A stretch of DNA of 64,000 bases from Misgurnus anguillicaudatus (taxonomy: Eukaryota > Chordata > Actinopteri > Cypriniformes > Cobitidae): contig NC_073354.2 of NCBI RefSeq assembly GCF_027580225.2, forward strand, positions 33,520,501 to 33,584,500, in the 5' to 3' direction. The notes under the pieces are model-generated. The model was given only the letters and a program-made list of their open reading frames with translations. It had not been told where the DNA came from and searched no databases. Positions 33,626-44,348 of the stretch are shown piece by piece; the first letter of the stretch is position 1; each line of letters begins with the position of its first letter. The position numbers and the translations under genes are program-made.

Positions 33626-34557
33626 AGGGAGAGTTTGGCCAAAAATGATAATAAACCCATTATTTACTCACCCTCAAGCCATCTAAGATGCGTATTCCAT
33701 CATTTTTCAGACAAATGATGATGAAATCATCAAAAGATCCCATTTTTAGTTTTTGTAGAAAATGTCCTAGCTCTTTCGATTTTTATAAGGTATGAATATG
33801 GGGTCCACCTCCTTCAAGCCCAAAGATTGTGCATCAATCTTTCACAAAAGTAATCCAAACAACTCCAGGGGGGTAAACAAAGGCCGTCTGGTGGTTATCC
33901 ATGTGTTTTGTTGACAAAATATCCATATCTAAAACTTTATAAACGAAAATAACTAGCTTCCGGTAACGCCGCCATCTTATACGCCTCTGATCCGCTACTG
34001 CAACAACCTTAATTATTGAAGCGTTCTTTATTGTTTGTATATAAAGAAAACTTGATTTTAGTTGGATCTGTTTTTCTGTCTTTATTTTTGCAGTGTTACT
34101 GTGATACATGTATGAATTATAATGTTAGGCTAGTAACGTAATAGTCGCATCTACTGTTAATATCATGCACCCAGCACTGACTCTGTTGGTACTATTTTCC
34201 ACGCAACAACTCCTTGGCATTTTTACTTACAGACACCGCTACTAGCCTACAACACAATGCACATCTTATCTTTCTGCCTCTCGGTTGCGCGCGCAACCAG
34301 TTAATGACGTCGCCGTGCAACCCGTCTATACTACGTTAACTACACTGATATCCTCCCCTGGAGTCGTTTGGATTACTTTTGTAAAAGATACACAATCTTG
34401 GGGCTTGAAGGAGGTGGACACCATATTTATACATTATAAAAATTAGAAGAGCTAGGACAATTTAGAAAATAATTTACAAATACATATTAATCTCGGATGG
34501 CTTAAAGGTGAATCTGTAAATCATGGGTTTATTTAAATTTTTGGCCGAACAATCCCT
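33626..34557. mobile_element. TTAA-flanked palindrome (AGGGAGAGTTTGGCC type)
   Basis: TTAA lies at 33622-33625 and 34558-34561. The ends AGGGAGAGTTTGGCC and TTGGCCGAACAATCCCT are inverted, as are CACCTCCTTCAAGCCCAAAG and CTTGGGGCTTGAAGGAGGTG. The centre includes GCCGCCATCTTATACGCC and a minus frame (33834-34109) without a known domain. Confidence 0.8.
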
Positions 34558-34589
34558 TTAATACGGAGGACATGGAGCAAAAATTAAAT

Positions 34590-34745
34590 AAAGTTTAGTT
34601 TCGAGGCACACGTGAAACTAAACGCGATAGTTTCACATGCGCACGCGATAGTTTTACGTGCGCACGCAAAACTATCGGGTTTAGTTTCGCGTGCGCACGC
34701 AATAGATTCACGTGTGCATGCGATACTTTCACTAAACTTTAAAAA
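34590..34745. repeat. CG-rich short palindromic repeats
   Basis: GCGATAGTTTCACATGCGCA, GCGATAGTTTTACGTGCGCA and inverted GTGCGCACGCAAAACTATC alternate over 150 bp. Long alternating purine-pyrimidine runs such as GTGCGCACGC could adopt Z-DNA. Ends AGTTTAGTTTCG and CACTAAACTTTAA suggest it is a small element of its own. Confidence 0.6.
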
Positions 34746-34822
34746 AAATCTGCACATGAGCACACAAAACTAAACTTTTGATTTCTTTACTCCAATGTTA
34801 CCTTAGGTCCTTGGTACTTTAA

Positions 34823-35202
34823 AGGGGACATTTCACAAGACTTTTTTTAAGATGTCAAATAAATCTTTGGTGTCCCCAGAGTATGTATGTGACGTTTTAG
34901 CTCAAAATACCCCACAGATAATTTATTATATTATGTTAAAATTGCCACTTTGTTTTTGGGTGTGTCCTTTTAAATGCAAATAAGTTGATCCCAGCACTAA
35001 ATTGCAGTGCGGTGGTTGCAGAGTAAGGGGCGGTATTATCCCCTTCTGACATCACCAGGGGAGCCAAATTTCAATTACTTATTTTTTCACATGCTTGCAG
35101 AGAATGGTTCACCAAAACTAAGTTACTGGGTTGATCTTTTTTATATTTTCTAGGTTGACAGAAGCACTGGGGACCCAATTATAGCACTTAAAGATGTCTC
35201 CT
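34823..35202 (+). mobile_element. TTAA-flanked element (AGGGGACAT type), copy 3
   Basis: It lies between TTAA at 34819-34822 and 35203-35206. It is collinear with 6362-6958 without that copy's nested insertion. The right end is shorter than in copies 1 and 2, ending at AAGATGTCTCCT. Confidence 0.8.
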
Positions 35203-35427
35203 TTAAGACTTTTTGGGCTTCAAATCATAAGCACCATTTACTACCATTATAAAGCTTTTAACAGCCAGGACATTTTCTAATATAGACCCTTTGCAAACAC
35301 GTGACCTAGACCACGTGACGACGCCATGCTGGACGGCAAAATCACTGACGCACTAGGTTGATTAGTAATAGACGAGCGGGATCTTTGATTAGTTTTAAAC
35401 AGTTTAAATATATATTACACTAAATAC

Positions 35428-35709
35428 ATGGCTTCTTATATTAAGGAAGTTGTTGTGCAGTTATCGGTAAAGGTAGGGCATTTGGTAGGTCCTCACAAAA
35501 AGCGCTATTTAGAGAAGTTAGAGATAGCGGGACTGGATACCGACCCTTACCTTCTTCCTCCTTCAATTTTCACGGACCTCATTAAATCGCCGAGTCTGCC
35601 CGACTTCAGCCCGCATAATTTGTACCACTATGTGGTAAACGGGATACCCACATACACTGGTGCTGAAAAGTCTGCAGAGCTGCCAACTTCTGAGTTCAGC
35701 TTGGAGTGA
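35428..35709 (+). pseudogene. Exon-like open frame resembling the N-terminus of fish SWIM/YqaJ-type proteins
   Basis: The 93-codon frame starts at ATG 35428 (ATACATGG context) and includes QLSVKVGHLVGPHKKRYLEK and LEIAGLDTDPYLLPPS. This order (MASYIK, VGHLVGP, KRYLEKL, GL.TDPYLLPP) recalls the first exon of large multi-copy fish proteins with SWIM zinc-finger and YqaJ-type recombinase domains, many of them transposon-associated. I recall the family and have not searched. The frame ends TTGGA followed by GTGAGA, so a donor at 35706 could end a 278-bp first exon before the TGA. No downstream exons (SWIM, nuclease) are visible, so it is probably a truncated captured exon. Its sequence is GC-richer and has better codon quality than its surroundings. 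Confidence 0.5.
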
Positions 35710-36159
35710 GAGAGGTCCTAACCATTTGCCAATTGATAATAGTGTGGATTTTAGCTATTTCTGTGTTAAATAGTTGGAAAAGACTGCATTAAAATGGTTC
35801 ACTATACAAATCGAATCATATTTTAGAAATTTAATTGAAATAAAAGCTTTTACTGAGTTTAAATGCCTGAGATTAGAGTCTTTACTATTATTTTATACAC
35901 TTCTATTATGCTTTTCTTCTGATAAAAGTGCCAAAAAAGTTCTTAAAATCTAATGAATAGGCTACTGGTCTCTGTAAAATGTATAACTGCAGATAACAGC
36001 AGCTTTGATTCAGTTTATCCACTGAGAAAGAGAAGCGTAAAGTGATGATTTATGATTGGTGATAGAGAGACTGTCACAATCAAATTAAACTAAATGAGTA
36101 GTTTAATATTAAACTAAAGCAACAGATAATGTGTATGTCAAGACCATATGATTATATTT

Positions 36160-36640
36160 CGTATATATTATTGTTTATAGATGTCGAATATCAATTGACT
36201 TTTTTCTCTTTTATTAAAACCTGTCACCGCAAACATCACGCAGGCTTGTACTGCTTGCAAACATGCACACGCGAGTGATGGTTGATTAAAATTGCTGTTT
36301 TCTGAGGGTATCTGCGTGCGTGGAATCCGGTGTTGTGCACCTGGCAGGTCTATGCTTTTCATCCATTCAACCTTGACGCTTTGTGTGTTCGACTGGTGCG
36401 GAGCTGACTGATCTGCGTATGACATCAGAGTAACGCGAGAGCAAAGGTAAAGGCGGACCCTTTTGTAACATTTCGACTTGCTCTCGCGGTACTCTGATGT
36501 CCTCGCTGCCGAACTTCCTGCGCAGCGCCACATAAAGTGAAATGCTCTTTGCAGCAAAGCACCAGCAACATGAAAAGTGGTGGCACGCAAAAGACAGTGA
36601 AGGTACGCTAAAATATAAGTGTGTCAGTACTGCGAGCACT
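36160..36640 (-). other. CG-rich repeat segment open on the minus strand
   Basis: Minus frames 36168-36590 and 36367-36639 (140 and 90 codons) overlap in different registers. The DNA contains GACATCAGAGTAACGCGAGA at about 36421 and its near-inverse TCTCGCGGTACTCTGATGTC at about 36482, also found at 27410. The openness therefore follows from a palindromic repeat and I do not support a gene. The palindrome may be the centre of the large TTAA element or a further nested element. Confidence 0.45.
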
Positions 36641-37065
36641 GGTTTAGCTACTTACATCGTGAAAATGGATGTGTGAGAATGGGGTCAATTGGGTCTCACG
36701 GTGAATGCGTGAGAGTTGGCAGGCAGCTATGATTTATGGTGTCACTGCAGCATTAAACAATAACATTCATGTAAAAATAATGTATTTATGCCACTTTTCT
36801 GTAATGGTAGGTGCATCATAGCAACACGAAATAACCATTTTATGACCCTAACGAACACAAACACGCACTTGTTCGGCTTGCCGTCCGTCTACAACATAGC
36901 ACTTCCGCCGTCCGTCATGGCGTCCATAATTCGCGCGAGTAGAGCGTGACGTCACGTGCAAGGGGTCTATAACTTTCTGAAAAAAGATAATCATAAGCAT
37001 TGAGGAAGGCTTGAGGGTGAGTAATCATGGGGTAATTTTTGATTTTCTGCGAACTATCCCTTTAT

Positions 37066-38702
37066 GTCCCACAAAGACTTTCTCTAGATATGAAGAACCT
37101 ATAATGTAACCCATAGGAACCATATATCTAACTTAAAAAATCAAACAAATATATGGTGCTTGATAAGAATAAGGTTCTTTGTTATAAAAATAGACGTCAA
37201 CTCAATCCCGTTTTATTTGACTGTGTTTGGAGTCTCGGAACACATCCTCAGATTTATGGCATGTTCAGATGTTCCAGACACACCTTGTTGAGCTTTAACA
37301 TGACCACCAGCTAAGCTGGTAGAAGAGTTATAGCCCTAGAAGGGCTTAGTGTTCATTTTAAAGCAGCCATGTATATTTTGATTCTCTTTTTCCTGAAACA
37401 GTTCACCTTCAAGAGAAGTGACTCAGACCATTTCTACGGTTTTCCAGCGTTTCTGCGTAGTCACCGTTTCTGTGTTTATCTGCATTGGCTCGTATCGAGT
37501 CTCTCCTGGGTCTTGAAAGACAAATCTTGTGATGTTTCACTGTGTAAAATTGTCTGAAGGGCTGTAATATTAAGAGCGTTTTGAGTGGGGAGGAAAGAGT
37601 CATGTGTATATAACTGGAAAACACTGGATACAGAGGATAAACACATCTGTGCCACTTCCATAACACACCAAACCGTGTATCCGACACCAGTGTGGGCCGC
37701 ATGCGAGGGTGGCATGTGGGTGGCATGCATGGTTAATTTCCACACCTGTGTGTGTGGGTATATGCCCTTTACCAGACACATTGAATAAAACCAGCTCTAA
37801 AGTTAAGCACAAGAATACATTTTCAACGCTCAATTCGAGCAGAACGCGTCCTCCGCGCCGCGGGATGCTTATTTGCGTCTTTGCATTGACTTAACATGTA
37901 AATCACTCACGCTTGCCCCTCTTCCACTGTCACTGAATTATCATTGTATGGATTGTAAAAGACTGAAGGCAAAGTGTTTACAATGTATTTTTCCCACAGA
38001 ACAACATGGAAGTAAGTAGTGGCAAAAAATATTTTACATAAATTGTTTTATGAAGCACAAAGAATGTCTGAGATCTAAACTCAAGTTTAATGTCACAAAG
38101 CTTTCCCAATTAACTCTTGTTGTTTCTCTTGTTTATGGAAAGTTAAAACAATTTTACAAGTTTGTTGGATGTGTCATGTTGCTTTTACAATAGAGAAGAA
38201 AAGAAACAGAACAATGTGCTTTTACAGTACATGTTGTGAAGTCTAAGTCAGACGAAGGCGACAAAACATGCAAAGCAAGAAAGAGACTTTCAAGTTGTGC
38301 TTTGGTGGCGGGTTCACATCCTGACTGATTTGTGCATATATTCACATTAAATGTCTTTTGTCTTATTCGGAATGGTTGTTAAATGTCACACACTTGGAAA
38401 CCGCCATTTAATGACAACTTGTTTTTGTTTTTTTTGTCCTTGTTTTTGAAGGTCTCTAATTAAACTCTATATGAGCATCTTTACATGTGGTTTTCTGCAT
38501 CTTCGGTTTGTCAGGAAACAATTCATCACCTGCTAGCTGGTGGGTAAGCCATTGTGTTAAATGACTATTTTCCTATTTAAGAAATACTGGAAAACCATTT
38601 TTCCCTTATGTAATCAAAACCATGTGTTTGGAAACACTTTTAGATACAGATAAATGTACAGTTACATCAATTAAACTAGACTATAAAGTCCGGTAAGATC
38701 GA
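37066..38702. other. Gene-free stretch
   Basis: Between 37360 and 37900 several frames on both strands (up to 105 codons) overlap in different registers, with none favoured. There is no repeat family I recognise and no clear splice structure. 37960-38700 is AT-rich. Confidence 0.4.
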
Positions 38703-38835
38703 CGGTAACACTTTAGTATTGGGACCAATTCTTACTTTAAACAAGTTGCCTATTAGCTTACATTTAAAGAGCACCAATTATCTGATATACGGTTTAAAAT
38801 TTCCTTTGGTGTGTATAGTAAGTGTGTAATAGTAC

Positions 38836-40574
38836 TAGAGGTCTACACGGAAGGCCCGAGACCCGAAGACCCGGGACCCGACCCGGGACCCGTACGGGTT
38901 CGGGGCTATATTTTAAATGATCAGGCGGGTCCGGGTCGGGTCTCAAGCTATTACTTCGGGTCCCGGGTCTGTTTAACATTGTGGGTAATACCCGAGGTCG
39001 ATCGGACTCGGAGAACACACACTCAAATTTAAATAAAATATATCAAAAACAGCAACAAAAACTTAGATGAACTGTCGCATACATTTTTTCTATGATGCTA
39101 AAATTGCGTTAAAAAGTTTATATTTGGTTGCTCCAACCAGGCAGCTAATGCGCATGTGCTCTTTTAATGTTTCTCTGGCTACCAGTCAGGAGCTTCTGCA
39201 GTGAGACGCAATGACTTTACCTTTGACAATTGGCTCTTTTAGGGCGTTTTCACATTAGCACTTTTGGTGCGTACCCGGGTTCGATTGACATCAGAGTTCG
39301 GTACATTTGGATAATGTGAACGCTGTCTTCCGAACTCGGGTGCGCACCCGCAAAACGTACTCGAGTCCGCTTAAAAAGGGTGGTCTGGGGTCCGGTTCAT
39401 GTGAACTCCAGATCGGTTCGCTGCTAATGTGAGCGCACTCGTACCAAATCGCGGAAGTGAACCGCTGTTAATTACGTATTATATGGAATGTCCCAACAAA
39501 ACAGACGTGTGTGTTTGTGTGCGTGCACTTACCTTGACAACAAAATGCATGGAATGCTTGCTTGACTTTTGTTCTTATTTTTTTAAACCTTTGGTTTTGT
39601 TTTCAAAGAAATAATACAGAAACGCACTTTCTTCTGTCTGCCGCAAACATACTAAAGTCGTTTCGATGACAACGGTCTGTCCGCCGACGTCAATTTTTAA
39701 GAGAATGAGAACGCGCCGGCTGCAGCTTGATGATGCAAGCGTACCGCGGTTCGGATGCAAAAATAATATGTGAACACAGTCCATGGGGGGCATGGGGAGG
39801 GGGGAGCAATCGAACTCGGGTTCGGACCAGGCAATCGCACCAAATGTGAAACCGCCCTTATTTAGAAGGCGGGACCTATTCCACCGTACCGCGCGTTTTG
39901 CACTGACTTCTCCAATTTTTATAATAATATTATAAATTGACTGTCTTGCTGTTATATCTACAGTTTTCGTGTAGACTCTGCTCAAAGAGCACAGAGATGA
40001 TAACAAAGAAGTAAAGCTATTGAAAACAGCCATGGCACTGAACGAGCAATCGTTATTATAATCCAAATGGGCAAACAGTATACATTTTTATGCAAGTTGA
40101 CCCGATAAACAACACATGTAAAACTGCTTTATTAATCACCATGACTGTAAAGTGGACTTTTAAAGCTGGTATAAGCATTAAACATTTCAATCGTCAAGAG
40201 AGGAATAACATGGATAGAACTTTCTTGGCAATGAGGATTGTGCATCACAGTCAGGAACAAGTAGGGAGAAGGCTAACTTCTATTGTTAAGACAAAAAGTT
40301 TAATTTTCGCTACTTGTTTATTGACTTATTATAACATTTAGCTTAAGAATATTTGCAGGTCGGGTCTGTGTCTTCCCGGACGGGTTCGGGTCCAGATTTT
40401 AAATAATAGACGGGTCCGCGTCGGATCCGGGTCCAGCTTTTAAATAATAGACGGGTCCGGGTCGGTTCCGGGTCCAGCTTTCAAAACAACAGACGGGTCC
40501 AGGTCGGTTCAGTGTAGCACATTTACGGGTCTGATCGGGTTCGGGTAGGAATTTTTGGACCTTGTAGACCTCTA
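38836..40574. mobile_element. hAT-like element with TAGAGGTCTACACGG ends and 8-bp target duplication
   Basis: TAGAGGTCTACACGG (38836) and CCTTGTAGACCTCTA (ending 40574) are inverted with one mismatch. AATAGTAC (38828-38835) and ATTAGTAC (40575-40582) form an 8-bp duplication differing at one base. Both subterminal regions are GC-rich and repetitive: GACCCGGGACCCG units at about 38868-38893 on the left and GACGGGTCCGGGTCGG units at 40379, 40409, 40450 and 40492 on the right. It is 1739 bp long with a nested PIF-like element; no hAT transposase frame is visible. Confidence 0.85.
39242..39857. mobile_element. PIF/Harbinger-like element with TTA target duplication
   Basis: The ends GGGCGTTTTCACATT and AATGTGAAACCGCCC are inverted with one or two mismatches, and TTA flanks both sides (39239-39241, 39858-39860). 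A three-base TWA duplication with G-rich ends is the PIF/Harbinger signature. The interior pairs GCGTACCCGGGTTCGATTG with CAATCGAACTCGGGTTCGG. The minus frame 39575-40066 (163 codons) crosses the element's right boundary into the host and is therefore not a gene. Confidence 0.75.
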
Positions 40575-41387
40575 ATTAGTACATGTTAACGATATGCAAA
40601 AGATACAAATCTTTTCCAACTTAAATCTCTTTTCTTGGGCTACAACAAACACACGGATTGTAGGCAACAATTTCCTCGGCCTGTTGACGTGGACATGACA
40701 TTATCATAATTCCTCTCGCTTCTGACTCACAGCCTGTAAGTAGTCTATGTTTTCACGTTTACAGAATTGACTACTGACTAAACCATGACTCAAACACAAG
40801 TTTTTTGCAGTGCAGAGTAGTGCTGGTTGTTTGTCCTTTCTACAATCACAAATGCAGACATGGTTTTAATGTTTTAGTAATTTTTAATTACCTTACCAAT
40901 TAGTTACGTCCTGCTCAAGCGGCGCTGGCTTGATCGATCAGCTTGGATTTCAGGGTAATCACAACTTACTGGTTAGCTGGCCAATCGGAGGACACTGCTC
41001 TTTACAGAACGATGAGCTTTATACAAAATCACATACAATAAGCAACAATAAAGTATGGTATGTGGAAAATAATGTGTTTTTGAACAATAAACCACGTGAA
41101 CACATTGTATTACACCAAATACACAAAAAAAATTATTGTTTTTAGGATCGTAATAGGTGCTCTTTAAACGCTACTAGGTACTAATAAGCAGTTAATTAGG
41201 AGTTTATTGATGCAAAATCTTTAGTTAATAGTAAATATGACTCAATAAAACCAGTCATAAGGGCAATGAATAAGCTTGTTAGGATGGGATAATATTTGGC
41301 CGAGATACGAATATTTGAAAATCTGGAATCTGAGGATGCCTTAAAGTTGTCTAAATGAAGTCCTTATAAAATTGCACAATTTTATAC

Positions 41388-41394
41388 ACTCAAA

Positions 41395-41476
<82 letters not shown>
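41388..41476. repeat. (A)n(TA)n microsatellite
   Basis: A run of A's followed by about 30 TA dinucleotides. Confidence 0.95.
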
Positions 41477-41478
<2 letters not shown>

Positions 41479-41606
41479 AGCAATAAGGTACGAGAGGCTG
41501 TCCTGTATCGTGAATAAGTAACGGCTGAAGGGCGTTGTTAGGCAACCCCTTCAGTGTTACTTATTCATGATACAGCACTTGCCTCAAGTACCTTATTGCT
41601 TTTATA
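41477..41606. mobile_element. Small palindromic element (AGCAATAAGGTAC type)
   Basis: AGCAATAAGGTACGAGAGG and CTTGCCTCAAGTACCTTATTGCT are inverted, as are TGTATCGTGAATAAGTAAC and GTTACTTATTCATGATACA. The loop is AGGGCGTTGTTAGGCAACCC. It abuts the TA microsatellite; TA is a usual target for such elements. Confidence 0.8.
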
Positions 41607-41689
41607 AAATGGTTACCACACAATATTAAAGTAAAAAAAAGTATTAGTGCAACTTTCATGAAGTTAAATCAATAAAAAGCATTCCTTCC

Positions 41690-42390
41690 GTTATACAGTG
41701 TATAGACCACTTCAAAAGTAAACAACACTGGTCCAGAAGCACTTCCTGTTTCAGTTTTTTAACACTAGATAAACGCTTGGATAAAATACAACCAACAGAA
41801 CAGATAGAACTGAATCAAAAAGTTAAACAAACATCTTAAAGATAATGATATTGTCAGGGTGTGGTGGTGGTGGATAGAACCCAATCGCAGACAGCTCGTA
41901 ACTGAAAGACGTTTATTAAATCATAAATACCCTCGAGGGGGCAAACAATGATAATGACAAAGACTACAAAATAAACACGACAAGACAAAGCGCACACACG
42001 ACATGGTATCATTGGATACACAATGAACCGGCACAAGACATAACACATAATGGCTTTAAATAGGGAAAACTAAACTAGGGAACAATGACAAACAGGTGAA
42101 GGGAATAAACCAATCATGAATAATTAACAAGGAAACGAGGGGGCAGGGTCAAGACTAAAGACAGGAGAGCATGCGGTACACAAAACATAAACACAGACCA
42201 CATGACTCTCCACACAGACGCAGAACACGTATACGGGGGTGTCAGGATCCCGGCACCAGAAACAAGACAAAATACACTTAATAACATTCGGGATCCTGAC
42301 AGATATATGTGTGAAATAAAAAAAAGTGTCACAAACTGAAACAGGAAGTGGTTCTGGACCAGTGTTGTTTACATCTTTTGTCTATATATA
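41690..42390. mobile_element. Palindromic element (ACAACACTGGTCCAGAAGC type) split by a solo LTR
   Basis: The arms GTAAACAACACTGGTCCAGA / AGCACTTCCTGTTTCAGTTT (41717-41760) and AAACTGAAACAGGAAGTGGT / TCTGGACCAGTGTTGTTTAC (42333-42372) are inverted and nearly exact. The LTR described separately lies between them. Confidence 0.75.
41852..42301 (-). mobile_element. Solo LTR of a retrotransposon with 5-bp target duplication
   Basis: The 450-bp segment starts TGTCAGGGTGTGG and ends GGGATCCTGACA on the plus strand, so on either strand it runs TG...CA. GATAT flanks it at 41847-41851 and 42302-42306. Read on the minus strand it has a TATTTAAAGCC promoter-like box and an AATAAACG poly(A) signal about 50 bp from the 3' end, in the order expected of an LTR. 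Its 5' tip forms a hairpin (TGTCAGGATCCCGAATG...GGGATCCTGACA). No internal region, so it is a recombination-derived solo LTR. Minus frames 41854-42048 and 42114-42332 are spurious. Confidence 0.8.
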
Positions 42391-43180
42391 AATACATTTT
42401 AACGCCACTAATTTTATTAACGTGCGATTAACACAAAGCGCAATTTCTGTTTGACCCTTGGTCAAGCCCGTAGTTGAATAAATTAAAAAGCAGCCTTAAA
42501 GGGACATTCCACTTTTTTGAAAATATGTTCATTTTCCATTTCCCCTGGAGTTAAACAGTTGATTTTTACAGTTTTGGAATCTATTCAGCTGATCTCCAGG
42601 TCTGGCGGTACCACTTTTAGCAGAGCTTAGCACAAACCATTGAATCTGGTTAGATCATTAGCATTGCGATCAAAAATGAACAAAGAGTTTTGATATTTAT
42701 CCTTATATTATCGCAATGATATTGCGCAGCCCCCAAAAATAGTCCCCTTGGTAACTTTCAATAGCAGGGGACTATTTTTGGGCACTGCGTAACAGCATTG
42801 CGCCTCCTGCAGCCATGTTACAGCAGCAAAGTCCTTGATTATTACGCCAGAGTAAGAGTATACAGGGAGTGCAGAATTATTAGGCAAGTTGTATTTTTGA
42901 GGATTAATTTTATTATTGAACAACAACCATGTTCTCAATGAAACCAAAAAACTCATTAATATCAAAGCTGAATATTTTTGGAAGTACTTTTTAGTTTTAG
43001 CTATTTTAGGGAGATATCTGTGTGTGCAGGTGACTATTACTGTGCGTAATTATTAGGCAACTTAACAAAAAAACAAATATATACCCATTTCAATTATTTA
43101 TTTTTAGCAGTGAAACCAATATAACATCGCAACATTCACAAATATACATTTCTGACATTCAAAAACCAAACAAAAACAAA

Positions 43181-44196
43181 TCAGTGACCAATATAGCCAC
43201 CTTTCTTTGCAAGGACACTCAAAAGCCTGCCATCCATGGATTCTGTCAGTGTTTTGATCTGTTCACCATCAACATTGCGTGCAGCAGCAACCACAGCCTC
43301 CCATACACTGTTCAGAGAGGTGTACTGTTTTCCCTCCTTGTAAATCACACATTTGATGATGGACCAAAGGTTCTCAATGGGGTTCAGATCAGGTGAACAA
43401 GGAGGCCATATCATTAGATTTTCTTCTTTTATACCCTTTCTTGCCGGCCGAGTTGTGGAGTACTTGGACGCGTGTGATGGAGCATTGTCCTGCATGAAAA
43501 TCATGTTTTTCTTGAAGGATGCAGACTTCTTCCTGCACCACTGCTTGAAGAAGGTGTCTTCCAGAAACTGGCAGTAGGACTGGGAGTTGAGCTTGACTCC
43601 ATCCTCAACCCGAAAAGGCCCCACAAGCTCATCTTTGATGATACCAGCCCAAACCAGTACTCCACCTCCACCTTGCTGGCGTCTGAGTCGGACTGGAGCT
43701 CTCTGCCCTTTACCAATCCAGCCACGGGCCCATCCATCTGGCCCATCAAGACTCACTCTCATTTCATCAGTCCATAAAACCTTAGAAAAATCAGTCTTGA
43801 GATATTTCTTGGCCCAGTCTTGACGTTTCAGATTGTGTCTCTTGTTCAGTGGTGGTTAACTTTCTGCCTTTCTTACCTTGGCATGTCTCCGAGTATTGCA
43901 CACCTTGTGCTTTTGGGCACTCCAGTGATGTTGCAGCTCTGAAATATGGCCAAACTGGTGGCAAGTGGCATCTTGGCAGGTGCACGCTTGACTTTTCTCA
44001 GTTCACGGGCAGTTATTTTGCGCCTTGGTTTTTCCACACGCTTCTTGCGACCCTGTTGACTATTTTGAATGAAACGCTTGATTGTTCGATGATCCCGCTT
44101 CAGAAGCTTTGCAATTTTAAGACTGCTGCATCCCTCTGCAAGATATCTCACTATTTTTGACTTTTCTGAGCCTGTCAAGTCCTTCTTTTGACCCAT
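43181..44196 (-). pseudogene. Tc1/mariner transposase, DD37E-type spacing, broken by a frameshift and a stop
   Basis: It starts at ATG 44196. The first 107 residues hold an N-terminal helix-turn-helix (SEKSKIVRYLAEGCSSLKI, then LLKRDHRTIKRFI) and a basic linker (KPRRKITARELRKVKR). A one-base loss near 43890 shifts the frame, and an in-frame TAA lies at 43856-43858. The catalytic half is then open to TGA at 43181. The DDE triad is visible: D in LWTDEM (just before codon 43762), D in FMQDNAPSH, and E in DLNPIENLWSIIK. Counting shows 37 residues between the second D and the E, not the 34 usual for Tc1. Total length about 338 codons is full size. The encoded enzyme would cut and paste the surrounding element at TA sites; this copy cannot be active. 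Confidence 0.9.
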
Positions 44197-44348
44197 TTTG
44201 CCAAAGGAAAGGAAGTTGCCTAATAATTATGCACACCTCATATAGGGTGTTGATGTCATTAGACCACACCCCTTCTCATTACAGAGATGCACATCACCTA
44301 ATATGCTTAATTGGTAGTAGGCTTTCCAGCCTATACAGCTTGGAGTAA

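Larger units (their letters stand above)
33380..37061. mobile_element. Large TTAA-type element (AGGGATAG ends) with nested elements and a captured exon
   Basis: The left end AGGGATAGCTCATCTAAAAA follows TTAA (33376-33379); the right end GCGAACTATCCCT is followed by TTAT (a changed TTAA, 37062-37065). The arms are inverted: CCCCATGATTTACTCACCCC pairs with GGGTGAGTAATCATGGGG, TATGATTATCGTTTTTTCA with TGAAAAAAGATAATCATA, and TATAGACCCTTTGCA with TGCAAGGGGTCTATA further in. Nested inside are a second TTAA palindrome (33626-34557), a CG-rich palindromic patch (34590-34745), an AGGGGACAT element (34823-35202) and an exon-like open frame (35428-35709). Such size and cargo are unusual for this class. 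Confidence 0.7.
38768..41163. mobile_element. TTAA-flanked element (AGAGCACC type) with a nested hAT-like element
   Basis: TTAA is at 38764-38767 and 41164-41167. The ends AGAGCACCAATTA and TAATAGGTGCTCT are inverted with one mismatch. The left segment (AATTTCCTTTGGTGTGTATA) and the segment after the inserted hAT-like element (TAGTACATGTTAACGATATG) are contiguous in a fragment at about 33490-33584, which proves the interruption. The right part at 40930-41145 has a plus frame without known domain. Confidence 0.8.
38703..41290 (+). repeat. GGTAACACTTTAG-type interspersed repeat split by nested elements
   Basis: The left part (38703-38763) starts GGTAACACTTTAGTATTGGG. The right part (41168-41290) continues with GCTACTAGGTACTAATAAGC and AGTTAATAGTAAATATGACT. 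This layout matches a widespread fish repeat opening with GGTAACACTTTA. Everything between belongs to later insertions. Confidence 0.55.

Noticed and set aside
36168..36639. 140- and 90-codon minus-strand frames
   Set aside because: They overlap in different registers over a CG-rich palindromic repeat also seen near 27410.
39575..40066. 163-codon minus-strand frame, as a hAT transposase or other gene
   Set aside because: It crosses the right boundary of the PIF-like element into its host and has no transposase motif.
41854..42332. Minus-strand frames as part of a retrotransposon protein
   Set aside because: They lie wholly within the solo LTR, which is regulatory sequence.
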